Source: Eutrigla gurnardus (taxonomy: Eukaryota > Chordata > Actinopteri > Perciformes > Triglidae). From it: DNA of 64,000 bases. Of the stretch, positions 11,212 to 24,700 are shown piece after piece (position 1 is the first letter of the stretch; each line of letters starts with the position of its first letter). The DNA lies in contig OY741280.1 in the NCBI GenBank assembly GCA_963514095.1, positions 9,809,964 to 9,873,963 of the forward strand, written 5' to 3'. The notes beneath the pieces were generated by a model. It was not told the origin of the DNA. It saw only the letters and a program-made list of their open reading frames with translations, and did not search any database. Position numbers and translations under genes: made by a program.

Positions 11212-14200
11212 TCATTCGATCTGGTCGAAGTTGAGCACGTGGCCGTCAAAGTGCGTGAGGACGTGCCTCTCGAAGAGCTGCTGCTGACAGTTGAGAGGAA
11301 ACTGCTCCGAGCAGACGGGGCAGACCTTCCAGTGGCTCTCCACGTGCTGCTCGAAGCTGCGCTGCTCGAAGTGGGGCGGGAAGATCACCTCGCATAACGG
11401 GCAGCGCTTGTGAACGCTACTGGAGGAAGAAAAGGAGAGGTGTCGGTTTGGTTCTTCTAGTGTACACCGACTTATTCTCTAATTCGGTAAAAATCAGACT
11501 ATGACTTTTATATCCTACAATCCTTAAATAGAAAATTCTTCAATGACAGTTTCAGCCCTCACTCCAAATGAATGCTCACTTTTGCAACAGCTAGCTAGAT
11601 ATATATACCGGTATATATATATATATATGTGTGTGTGTGTATTTTTTATGTGTGTGGGTAGGCACACTACCTGGAGTCAAAGCAGAAGCTGCCCCTGGCT
11701 TCTCTATGTCTACTGGACTGATGCTCACAGGATGGCTGAGCCCCGTCAGCAGCCTATGATATACGACAAAAAAGAATGGAAAATGAAGGTCATCCTTTCG
11801 CAAAGCGACCTTCGAAGATACTTACTAAAATAATACAAAAAAAAAAAAAAAAAATAGGAGAAAATGGGAAGAGCTATCAAATAACTAAACCACAATATGT
11901 GCTGTTATGTAACTAATTAAAGAGCAAGTCTTTCTCACAAGCCTCCATTCAGTTTGCTTCCAAACAACAAAAAGATATAATGTTAAGCAACTGTGTTTGT
12001 CGGATTATACCCCCCCCCCCCACACACACACACACACACACAAACCTAATTACTCTCCAAGCCCTTGTTATCTTCGTCTCTCTTGAGCGCTGAAGGAGTG
12101 ACGCTAATTAGAGCGCTATGCAAATGAGTTCATAGCTTCATCTTTTAAGAGCAAGCTACTATTCCCTTCATTGAGTGAGGAGGAGCGCTCCAGAGACATA
12201 AAGAGAGACAGTGACGGCAATTCTTTGGATGCTGAAAACACAACGTGAGGGCAGGAAGGCAAAGGCTGGGGACTTGTAAAATATGTACATTTCCATACAA
12301 GGACCTACCACTATAGTGAGATCACATTATGCTGAGATGAATTATGGTACTGTAACTTGCATACAAAATTCGTAATTGTGAATTCTATTTTCGCAGAGCG
12401 CAGACAGAAAACGAGAAAAGCGAGTTTCCATCCCGTATGCCTGTTTGTGTGCACTTACATTCCGTGGCTCCTCTGTCGGAGGCTCCAGGCTCTCAGGGGG
12501 GCTCGTGCTGCGGGACGGCTGTATGCAGACCACCTCTTGCTCCCAGCCCGGTGCATCGGGGCCTGGACTCGGGGGTGTGATTGGGGGTGCGCAGGGAGGG
12601 GCGCAGGGTGGGGCTTCGGGCGGAGGACGCAACATGTGCTCTGGAGACAGCGAGACATCCACCCGGTCTAGAAAAACAACAACACGTGGAGACCAAATAC
12701 CATCAAAATATGACTGGAGGAGTGAAAGAGAACATGAAAGATTCATCAAAGTTGGACCTCCTCCAACCTCTTGTGGTGTCGGTGGAGTAGGGGTTGCCGT
12801 ACTGCAACTCAGCAGGCCTGTGTGGAACCAGGGGAGGAGGAGAAGGGTCCTGTGGGTATGGCAGGGGGTAGCGCAGCATCATGGGCTGCCTGATCTCGGC
12901 ACCCTGAACACCAGCTTCCTGCTCCCTCTGCCTGGACACGAACCGCTGCAGCTCCTGGGGGGCAAACAGACACTTTACCTTTTCATACTGAGCATTTTTT
13001 CTCTCCTGTATTCCTGCTATATTTTTTTGATTTCTTGTTGCTGAATGTGTAAACACAACATGATCTGTTTGAAGAGACAGCAGAGAAGAAAGTAATCCAG
13101 TCACTGTTCCACTGTTGGAAGCACACTGAGAGGAAGGATTTCCAGCTCAGAGTTAAGTTTCCCTTCTACATTGTTTCTGCCCTTTGTGATTATATCTGAA
13201 GCAAGAGCATTAGTATCCTACTCATTACTGTAATGGGTGTCAGACTCTGGCTCCCTCTGCTCTGGCTTTGCAGAGAGAGGCACTCGCCCTCTCCCGCTTT
13301 TACTTCCCCTCCCTCCTCTCGCTATTCCCCCGCCGACCTCCTCTGTTGATGACTTCATTAGTGCACCGCTATCAGGTTTAACATTTAAACCAGGGTTGGG
13401 AAGGTGAAACAGACACGTCAGGTGGCATTTGCACTGTCTAATGGCACTGTAGCGATGGGCGAGAGAAGAGTATAGATGTATTAATTAGAGAATAGTGGAA
13501 AGGATGGAGAAGGGAAAGGAAAGCTACAGAAGTGAGTTCAGAACCGCGTCCACTTAAAACGGCAATAATCTCTTTAAACAGATAGCTCCATATGAAAGCA
13601 TTCTAGTTTTTGTGCGTTGTCTGAGGTGTATTGACCAATCACGTTGAGCGGGCTTTGGTTACATGCAGGTAAACAATCCGTGTCGAGAGCAAAGAGACGT
13701 GGATCGCATCGGTTGAAATGCATTCTCTGAATTTTTACATTTTTAAATAACCTGCATTCATGTGCAGATACTTGTTCATAGAGCTGAGTCAAAATGTTGT
13801 TTAGAACTAAAATAGGTATAATCAGGACGTGTGCTGCTAATTTAATTCGATAGACGTAGGGGATATTTTAGAAAGTGGACATCTTTAAGTCTGAATTGAA
13901 CCCCTGTGTAGTGTGTACTTGGTGTTGCTGCTTTACCTCCTGGAGTTGCTCCTTGTCTCTGAGGGCCTGGGCCAGGTTTCGCTTCAGCTCTGTCACCTCG
14001 CTGGCTCGCTCTGCCATGTGCACCTACAGACGAAATAAAAAATAAAATAAAAATAAAAACCATAGTAACATCAGACTAGAGTTCATAAAAAAAGCAGCAC
14101 AGAATGATTTAACAACAAAAAATGTCAGAATTATCAACATTTTGACTTTTTATATGAATGAACCATTGACACATTTCAATGCGTCTTCAAGGCACCAACC

Positions 14201-17200
14201 ACTCGCCTGAGGCCTATGAACTTTGTTGCATCATTCCCCATCTCTCTCTCACCAGTCAACTATCTAATGAAGGCATAAATGCCCCCCAAGCATAATAAAA
14301 CTGTCTGATTAGTGAAAAAGAAAGAACATTGTAACAGAAGATATAACCTTGTGTCGTTTTATATGCATGCCATAGAAAGGCACACGGGCAATTATTGAAA
14401 CTCCTTCCTGCTCATAATAGACAGGTGGGGCCGAGGTGGAATACTTATATAACTAAGGCAGCAACAAAGAATTACTTTCATAAGTTATAATCCCTCCATT
14501 ATTTTATAGACTAATTCATTCTTAATTGTTAAGTCTATAAAATGTCCCAGAGCCCAAGGCAACATCTTCAAATATCTTGTTTCTGGCCAACAGTCTTAAA
14601 CACACAAGACAAAGAAGTGCAGTAAATATTCACAATTGAATAACTGGAACTAAGGAGCGTTTGTAATTCTGTTGTATTAAGTATTTGTACATTGACCGAT
14701 TGAGCTCCAAAAATACCAAACCGGCATAAATGGTGAGTTAATGGAAAGGACGCATCTTCACTTTAATATCACTGACACGTCCCGTTTCCCTTCACACACA
14801 GGCAAGCAAGTGGACAAAATATTTGGTCCGTTGAGTTTTATTTAACCTGGAGCGGAGTCAAATATGTGGTGCTTACTGTAAAATACACAGTTAAAGCCAC
14901 AGAACCACGGGCTGTATGCAGGACAGACGCGAGCAGACCGGGGGATCGTAGTAAATCCCTCACTTTCTGAGAGGACTGACCCTGTGGGATAGTTTACATG
15001 GCCAGTTGCCTCCTCTTCTTTCTTCCCTTCCCATCACAAATTTTCCAAATCCCCTCCTCTCCCGCAGTTTCTCTTTCTGCTCCATGTCAGTCAGGTTTTT
15101 TTTTCTCACTCTTAAATTCTGTTTGCTTCTTTCGGCTTTCCCCTCGTCATTCCCTTTCATCTCCTTTTGTCCTCTCTCGCTCTCCTCCTCTTTCATGAAT
15201 TTACTGCGCGGCATTAAAAGGTTAAGTTTAGGTGAAGGGATTCTGCAGCCGCGTATTTCTGTGCCGCCTCCCTCCCTTTGCCCCCCCCTCTATTCCTCTC
15301 CCTTGGTCCATCCTCTGGGTGGCTGATGTAAACAGCCGTAAAGCATGGCGCTCTGCGGCTGCCTCTCTTGTCAGTCTCCGGGGCCATTAAGAGCGGCTCG
15401 GGGCCCCGGGGCACTCGCCTCAGACAGGAGACTCTATCAAAGACAGAGGAGAGCCTTATTTACAGCGTCGATAAACACACACTCACTCAAAGAGATTAAA
15501 TGCCAGTAGGTACTTTGGCAAGACATTCGCACGCAAAATGCAACAGGCTCTCAAAGACGCAACAAGCCCGAGTGCTCGTATTAAAACACACACACGCACA
15601 CACACATTTGTTCATGTGTGGCATGGAGTAACCCGGTTGGTCCGGTTACTGTTGCACGCAAATTTAAACTGTTATGAACAATTGCTTCTCTGTGAACAAG
15701 TGTAATTGTTGCTATTTATAAGTCGGTTAACACAACAATTAATTCATCGATCCAAGTGCCACCAGCTATATCCTCTCCTCGAGTCGGCAGTGGGATATTT
15801 TTAAAGGATTTCTCTCTTAGTTTTTATGCTTTATTAGAATATACTGTACAGTGTTGGAACTATCACTTTCATCTATGCAAATAGAAAGATATTAATAATT
15901 AATTGTTCAAGTGATTTACAAAATTATGCCAAAAAAAAGAAGCTTGTTCCAGCATCTTAAATGTGAGATGCTTTTTAAATTGTTGTAAATTGTAATACCT
16001 ATTCTGTGACATTGTATGGACTAAATGGACTACGTTTAAATAAAATAATTGTTGGTTAATCAATCATGAAAATACTATAAGTAAGTCCCAAAGTGCCAAC
16101 AAAAAGGACACTCAGAACACTGCATTCATCACTATTGTTTTTTTGTTTACATAAAAAAAATCTATATAAAATGAGTCAGAAATATGTCAAAGATTAAAGT
16201 TAAATACAGGACAAATTAACTATGTAATAATAAGTTGGGTAACAGTCAACTTGATGATGATTGTTTGAAAGTAAATGGACTGAGATACTGACTTGTGAGA
16301 GGATTATAGATCACTCTAGTGCATTAAAAACAGTGTCACTGTGTGTGAGCAATGACGATAATGACTTTCACAATTGCCCATCTCCATGGACTGCCTTTCT
16401 TAAGGGCTTGTACATGACCTCTGACCTTTGGTAGTGTACCGGTCCCACATACATGCGTCTGCGTGTCTTACTCTGAATCTTTCCTCCTCGTTGGCCAGCC
16501 GCTGTTTGAGCGTCTCGTTGATGGCACACTGCTGCTTCCACTTCTCCTCCATCATCGCCAGCTCCTCCTCCACCGAGCGCGTCTGCGCCTTCTCCGCCTC
16601 CCAAATGCTCCTCCCCTCCACCTCCAGGAGCACCTCGTGCTCCGCGACATCCCTCCCTTCCTCGGCCTTCCCTGCCGTTTCTGCCTCGCTGTTCTCTTCA
16701 GCGCTCTGTCTCTCGTTCTCCACCTCCACCCAGCTCGTCATCCTCAGGCTCTCCTCTGGCAGGCTCTCCTTCTCCTCCTCTTTTTCTTCTTCTTTCTCTC
16801 CGTCCTCCCCTTGGTCTGCTTCTTCCTCAGCCTCCACCACAGAGGTCTCCTTTAGCATTTCCTCTTTCTGCATTTCTTCCCTTTCTGTGCTAAGGTATGC
16901 ATCGGCGTGTGTGGAGTCCCTGTTACTAAGTTCTGCAGTGATTGTCATTTGTGTGGCTTCTTGTAGGATTGCAGTCGCTATATTCACTGTAAAAGCACAC
17001 AAAGTAAGAGCAGAACAAAGGGGATACAACGTCAGGAGGACAGTCTATGATTTGGGAATTAATGCTCAACTATGAGTGATAATTGTGGATATGTCACTAC
17101 AATCATTTTTTTCTTTTTATTGGAAAAAACACTGTAATTAACATTTTTCGGTGTAATCACTATCCGCCACCCAGGCTCATCTACATTTACGTACTTCCTA

Positions 17201-20200
17201 CATTTCAAAGAAAGATTTTCAGAAAATTTCCAGAGAATCTGCATCGACTTGTAATTTTAAGATTGCAGTTTGCCTATGTGAAGAGAGAGATGGTAATAGC
17301 ATAGTCAGAGAAAAGGTTTTGTCCAGTCAAGCAAGAGTGAGTCACACCACGGACTAGCTTTTCTTCATGCCATGCGATTGCAATGCTTTACTGTTGGTTT
17401 GAGATTCTGTTAGTCTTGTATTTCTACCTTTTCATTATTTCTAAAGACAAAAAGAAAAAAAAACAAAGAACAAATAAAAGTCAAAGTCAATTAATTTCTC
17501 TCAGGATATTTAAACATTGATGCACATCAAGTTGAAGCTCTTGGTCAAACATACAAATATGTATATTCCGTTGGCATGGTGTCAACCTGTGCATGTTTGG
17601 GCAGTTATCCATGAGACGAAGTCAAGTATGGAGTAATGAAATCATCTATAGAGACTGTTCTAAACTAGTTTTGTTTCTGGATTCATATATTTTGCACACT
17701 TGTTTTCCCATTATTGTAAAGAATATAACAACATGCATATGCTGTTGCACTTGAACGCGTGCGTACCTGCTGTCGCCGACTCTGGACTCGGGGTCAGCGG
17801 CTCCTGTGTTGTCTCAGTGGATGCATTTCTCTTTGGCTCCTGCAAAAATACACACACAACACCAACAATGTATCAACAACATATAATTGCTGCTGCTTGA
17901 GGCATAACCTGACTTGTGAGAGTTTGACCGTACAGTACTCACTCCCTGTGACTCAGTTGTGTTCAGTTTGGCCACCTGCCTGCGGAGGCGCTGACACTCC
18001 CGGTACTTCTCCTTGTAGTGCTCGGCAGCCATGTGGAGGCGCAGCTTCAGCTCCTCCACCTCTCTCTGCAGTTCGGCTTCCGCTTCCGACACCACCATCA
18101 TGCTGGGTGTCACCTCTCCACAGGTCCCGACGCCCTGGGACAGAAGGAAATAAAGTGGACGTTCTGAAAAACTCGCTTCAGCACTCCCTCAGTCCTGGCC
18201 TATCGCAACATGGAAAGCGAAAGATAACGATACAGCAGTCGGACACTGACCACTTCCTTCTGTGCGGTGCTCCTCATGCGGTCTAGCTGGCTCTCCATGC
18301 GTTGGCACTCGGCCTGAGCGTCGGCTAGACTGGCACGGAGCTTGTCGGCTTCCAGGCGTGCGCGGTACAGCTCGGTCATGGTGTGGTCACGGGCGCTGGC
18401 TGAGTCGCGGAGCTCCGAGGCCAGCAGGGAGGCCTGCTGCCGGGATGCCTGGAGCTGCTCTTCTGCCTGGCGGAGCTGCTCACGCACACGGGCCAGATCT
18501 GCCTAAAGACACGTAAAGGGAACTCATACGTTTATATAGATTCATTGATTTTAGATACAGACACACACACACAGGTACAACCACTGCTACCTTGTCAGCC
18601 TTGTGTGCCAGCAGCTCTTTCTCCAGGCTGTCCCGTTGGGCAACGCAGAGCCTAAGCCTGTCCAGCTCCTCTTGGAACTGGGCGATGGTCACCTCCCGGT
18701 TCAGCTCCACTGCCTTCAGCATCTGCAGCTCTGCGCTCAGCTTAGTGTTCTCCAGCTCGGTGCTGCGCAGGTGGGCCTACGCATGAGAGAAAAAATGAGA
18801 ATAAAGACAGAACTACACAGGCTTTGATAGCCAGGGTGCGCCTTTACATTTAGCCAGAAGAGTGTTCTCACACCTTGTAAAGGTCCCTTTCATCCTTCTC
18901 GTTCTTCAGCTGGCTCTCCAGACCGTCTCTCTCTGCCGCCAGCTTCTTCAGACGGTCACGCAGACTGTGACATCAAATTATGAAAATAAGTTTTGTGCAG
19001 CTTTCACACTCCAAAACGAATCCACCAACAGCATAGTATTGCTCTAATTCTCCCTTCAGTGCCATTCATGCAACTGTTTTGTAACCAAGTGGACAACAAA
19101 GACCTTTCTAAAGGTACTATATGTACACAGGTGATTCAATTTGATCATTATTTTTGAGTTTTTTTTTAAGATGCTGAGGAAGCAGAAAGCATGCGAGGAA
19201 ATCTTCACAGTTAATTCAACTTCACGAGCTCACAAGAAATGGATAGGTTTGGATGATTGATGGTCATGTGTTAACATCCTCCACTCACCAATCGAGCTCC
19301 GTCTCCTTCTGCAGGCCTCTCTGGGTGACTCCCAGCAGGTCCTCCTCCAGCTGGCGGACCCGGTCTGTGGCCTCCGACAGCCTCCTCCTCACATCCTCCC
19401 TCTCCTCTGACAGGCCCTGCGATGACCGCAGCAGATCCTAAGGGACACAGAGGCAGCTGGGGATCAGCGACAGGCGCTCCAGCCAATCACAGCAGCAGGA
19501 TCAGCAGGCTGACCTTGGCAGGTGCGAATCAATGCTGAGCAAAGTTAGGAATTTAGGCAGAACTTAAATTTTTTGAAGAGATGTACAGAGATGGACCGTC
19601 ATGTTGCATTTATAGTTTGTTGAATATGTTGTATGCTTGTTATATGTAAGTCCTGCCCTCATGAAGGTTATAATGTTCAGCTTTTATTTAAAGTGCTTTA
19701 GATTTGCGCTACTGGACAATATTTTTTGCACATTTATATTTGACAAAATGTATATATCTAATAATGCATATATCAGCTTTTAAGTTTTGTTTCAATCAGG
19801 TTTTTAAAATGTACTTCTGCATTTTAAATAGTTCCCCTTCTGTTCCCCGGGTCTAAAGCCTTTTTCTAGTACAGCTCTGACATTTGAATTTCCCCTCGGG
19901 GGATCAGTAAAGTCTTATCTTAGCACAAATCACCAGTTACAAATTATGACTGACATGAGCCTTTTGATGGACACAGAACACACACACTCGTCATTCTTGA
20001 ACGATAACAGTATGTGGCGAGAGCAGGCGGGACAACCGGTCTACTATCGGTGACTATCTTAAAAAATGAATTCCTGGTGGAGCACAACAGATCATACATG
20101 TTTTGTTTTGTCCATTTGGCGTTACCGCTGTGGAAATGCCTTGTTTGAACTTGCTTCTAATCAGCAGGGAAGGACGTTAAATCATCCATAGCTAATATTG

Positions 20201-20254
20201 GTTGTGACAGAACAACATTCCTCTGCACACACCTTCCTTTCTGTATGTTGTGCG

Positions 20255-20323
<69 letters not shown>

Positions 20324-21726
20324 CACAGTAACAGAAAGACGGACACAAAGCCTCGCATTGAAGGGCATACGGAGACAGACTGATAGCACAGCCATCAATC
20401 CAAAACAGACAGTGTGCACATGCACACACCAATGCATTCTCAGGCCTGTCTGCCTCCGGGCTTGGCTCTGCGTAGATTACTGTATGATTTTTACGGCTGG
20501 CGTTTGGGAAGCACTTTAGCAGTGCATAAAGACCTTATAAAAAGTGTACTCGTAAAATTAGCAGCCACAAAATATGTACTTATGTTTTCATGTTAAACTG
20601 GAGATATTTTCATCAGCGTGGCATGAGCTAACGCACCTACTGTAAAAAGCTCTACAAAAGAGACACACACCTACTCACACAAGTCGTATATCTACAGATG
20701 GACATGCCTGTTGAATGGAAAGCAGCACGGTAATAACAGTGTGTGCGTGTGTGTATTACCACGTAATTTATGGCGATTTTGTCCTTCGTAAAAAAGAGCA
20801 GCGGACTAACTCAAAGCAGCCTGCTCTCACTCTGAGCCGAGACTGAGGAGCAGCACTAGGGGGCGATAAGAGACTAGATTCAGACTCCCAAATCTCTTGG
20901 CAAAGTTCAGTGTTTCACCTCTCCCTCCTTCTGCCACCCCCTCTCTGCTCTCATTTAGTTTCCTTTGGGTTGACGGTTTTTAGGTGCGTGCGCCAAGATA
21001 CTGCTTATCAAATAAGCAACTCATAAAATAGACTGAAATCTGACTCATCCCGGCGAGTGAATGAACAGAGGAAGAAATGATATAAAGATAGAATGAAATC
21101 GAGGTAAGACTTGAAAAAAGATGTGTTGAACTTCTGATTCATGTTCCCAAATGTGTTTTTGTTGCTTGAGCAGAAATAATTCCTATTTATTAATGCCAGG
21201 AAACCAACTCCAAAATGAAGACTATTGAAAATTGGAAGAAAGAAAGACAAGAACAGACAGTCAGACACGGAGAAAATAGACAGTGAGAAAGCAGTGGCCA
21301 CTGAATCGCGTGACTGAGTGGTGTTTGTCCCTGAGGCTGGGCAGGGCTCTTTTTTCAGGCAGGCGGTTTTGCGGACTACCCTCCTCTCATTCCACACACA
21401 GACTAAAAGGGTTTGCAAGCGGGTGGCATAATGAGTGTGTTTGTGTTTGTGTGTGTGCGTGTGTGCGCTTGTGTGAATGCACATTAGAGGGGCCCTGTGG
21501 TATGGAACCTGAATGTGAGTGTGAGAGCAAGGGGGGGAGGGGGGGGGGCACTTTGTGCATGCGTATGAGCGTGTATGTGTGTGTGTGTGTTTGTGTGTTT
21601 GACGTCATGTTTGTTCACTCTGTGGTTGCGATGGCATCGTCCCTGACGCCAGATGCCCAAGAAAACAGCGTCCCAATTCCGTTCTGGCCCACTGAGTCAG
21701 GTCGTTAAAGAGGGAGAGAAAGACTG

Positions 21727-21791
<65 letters not shown>

Positions 21792-24700
21792 TTGTGTGTC
21801 TCTCAAACATGGTCACAGATTATTCATAAATTCGGACCTTTGAAGTTTGCAGACCTGTGATCACTGGTGAGGAACCGGCTCCGCACACATGTGCAAATAG
21901 AGCCTGTCCCTCTATGTACACACCTCCTACACACCTACACACATGTGCAAACACACTTATTGAAATAATGTGTTTTTTTTTATTCTTTTAACTCACAAAT
22001 CAATATCAATTTAGTTTTTTCGAGCGCTACTTTTCGGATCTATTTCTGTTAACTAGATGCTGATGATCACCTGCTTTTTAAGGAGTGGTGGAACAGAATT
22101 TATTTGAACAGGCATATAGAAATAAAAATCTTTGACCTCAGATTACACTGCCGTGTTTGTGTCACATGCAAGTTTATACGACTTGTAAAATAACAGGCTA
22201 CTAGAGTTGTTGCAAAGGTATATTATGATTCGTAATATCAAACCTTTAATGAAATGAATGCACTGCACAACTATATCTGCTGCATATATAGGGTTAGGGT
22301 TAGGGTTAGGGTGCGTTGTGTGTGACTTTCTGCCATCGCTCTCTCTAACCTGGTTGTGCGTGCGCAGCAGGCAGCACGTCTCCCTCTCCTGCTCCCTCTC
22401 CCTGGCCAGTCGTTTCTGCTCCTCCTGCAGCTGCTGCTTCTCCTCCTGAAGGAGACGCATGGCCTTCAGCAGCTCCCTGCGCTCCTGCTGGGCCTCCTCA
22501 ACATGCTGCCAGGCCCGAGGCAAGTTAAGGGTAAAGACAAAGAAGGTGAGAATGGTACCCACTATATAAATTCCATTTATTATTATTATTGAAGATGTTG
22601 GTGTTCAAGACACTTGTATTTTTAATGCCCCATGTTTGGGAAAGTTAGTGTAATTTTGAAATCACCAAAAAAATGTTATCAGAGTTTGATATAAAATTCT
22701 ATTTGTGTTGTATTGTGATGTGATGTATCTATTATAGCCGTCTAGAAGGACATTAACTTAATGGTTTAATTATCCAAAAGGAGGATTCACTCAACACATT
22801 GAGGTCAGAGGTCACAATCAGGTACAGAACAGAATCTCTGGATCTGGTAATGATCTAGCACCTTCCTGTAGGACCCTTTAATGGGGGCCGAAAAGATGGA
22901 GGACAGAAGAATAAACATTTTTATCTCGTGTAGCATACCTCTAGAAGGCCAGTCTTAGTGGTGACGACCAGTATGTCTGAGTTGCTGTCGTCCTCGGTAA
23001 CAGTCAGAAGTTCTTCTGTGGGTGTGGCTGACCTGAACTGGAAGGGTGTACTGGCTCCTCTGATGTCACCAACATGTGTGACATAACAAAACTGGTAGAA
23101 CTCTCCATCAGATTTAGGAACATAATAACCTACAAAGACATAAGAGAGTGTGTGTCTCGTTTTGTTTTTCATTTGTCTTAATATTCAGTTATTTCATCTA
23201 GTCAGGTAGTATTTAAAGTACATCTGGTCAAAACATTTCTACACTATCTACAACTGTTCTGCCTCAAAATGGAGTCAAGATATTACACTGTCGCTTTCAC
23301 ACAGCCCGGCAGCAGGCAAATTTATCCAAAAACATCCAATATTTCCACAAGCGATACATCATTTATATTTGTTTATGTTTCAAGCCCAGCATTGCTACAC
23401 TGAGAGCTCACTGGAGGCATCATTCACATATTCGGCCTGGTTCTCTGGGACGGAGGAGCAAGTACAGAACATCCGGCAGCCAACCGGTTTAACTGACTTC
23501 TGACACACCACAGCACGCTCTCATATTTTCACTGTGTAATATCTGACCGTTCCAGGCCCAGTAAAACCAGTTTGCAGGTCCTCAACCTGTGTGTGTGTGT
23601 GTGCGTGTGTGTGTGTGTGTGGTTTGAGTGGTGCTCAGGTCCCGGGCCGCCGTTTGCGGTTGTGTTCCCTTATTAAATCAAAGTGCTGGTTTTTATATGT
23701 GCCGTAAAATGGAGGAGTTACTTTGGAATATCCTAGGTCTGTATATCCTTGGTCTCTATAGTGGTTTGCATAGTGTGTGTGTGTGTGTGTGTGTGTGTGT
23801 ACCTTGAAACACCACAGTCCTATGCACAGTACTTCCTGGTTCGTAGTCTTCGGGCATAGGAGACCAAAGGAAGGTGTAGTAATCTCTGGCAGTGCTCCAA
23901 CCCACCTAAGGATGTAAACAACAAAAATGTTGATCTACAACAAAAAATAGTGCCAACTGGAGAGTGTAAATGTATACTATGTTGGGAAAAAATCCAAAAT
24001 TTACCATCATTAGATTTTCAAAAATGCACTGAATGAAGAAATGATGGGGAATTACAGACAAGGTTCAATGCAAGAATGGAAACATTTAAAACCATGCCCC
24101 CTCATTCTCCCACACACCTCCTCCTCCCTCTTCTCTCCTTCCCCATTTGGGCTCACAAAAAAAGAGGCAGTGAAGGTGTGAGAATGGGGCAGAAAGGCAG
24201 GGGTGTATGTAGCTTTGCGTGCATGTACACACATGCGCAGACTCATGAGACGGCAGGGAACAACCCACGTGGAAATGAGAAGGAGGGGGGGGAGGTGAAA
24301 ATTTTACACAAAATGGCAAGGGAGATGTAATTCCGTGGATTTCATGTGTTGTGAGGTGACAGATGATGAAAGGAAGTTGTGAACATCATAACTCAGGTCC
24401 TGCGTCGTAAATCTGTCGTGCACGACCGCACACTCTCCCCGTCTGGGCCGCTCACGCACACACACACACCTCGTTTCAACTCACATATGCGATACATGTT
24501 TGCGACATTACATAACTGCACTTCAGCTGCGGGTAACACAACCACCTGTGGCTCTATGGGACGTTTTTTTTACATTTTAGCAATGCGGACAAAGTGGCGC
24601 AAGAGAAAGTTTAGTCTACTTTGGACAGCTGCCACATAGCAATCATATAATTTTGTGTAGGCAGTTGGTTGACAATGGCAAACTGTAAATTATATGATGC

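Larger units (their letters stand above)
11420..16471 (-). other. tax1bp1: tax1bp1 introns 11-15
   Basis: This region holds the small exons at 11671-11753, 12459-12667, 12768-12954 and 13937-14023, separated by non-coding DNA. Of note are a short (TA)n/(GT)n run near 11605-11640, a poly-C/(CA)n tract near 12010-12042, a homeodomain plus octamer site cluster at 12085-12175, and two copies of a dispersed repeat (about 14500-14665 and 15880-16090). A C/T-rich stretch at about 15000-15190 produces spurious open frames. I found no other gene. Confidence 0.7.

Noticed and set aside
12445..13044. 199-codon plus-strand frame
   Set aside because: It lies antisense to tax1bp1 exons 13 and 14, whose minus-strand frame, splice borders and homology are clear.
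16428..17075. 215-codon plus-strand frame rich in Ser
   Set aside because: It is the antisense shadow of the glutamate-rich tax1bp1 exon 11; GAG/GAA codons read as CTC/TTC on the other strand.
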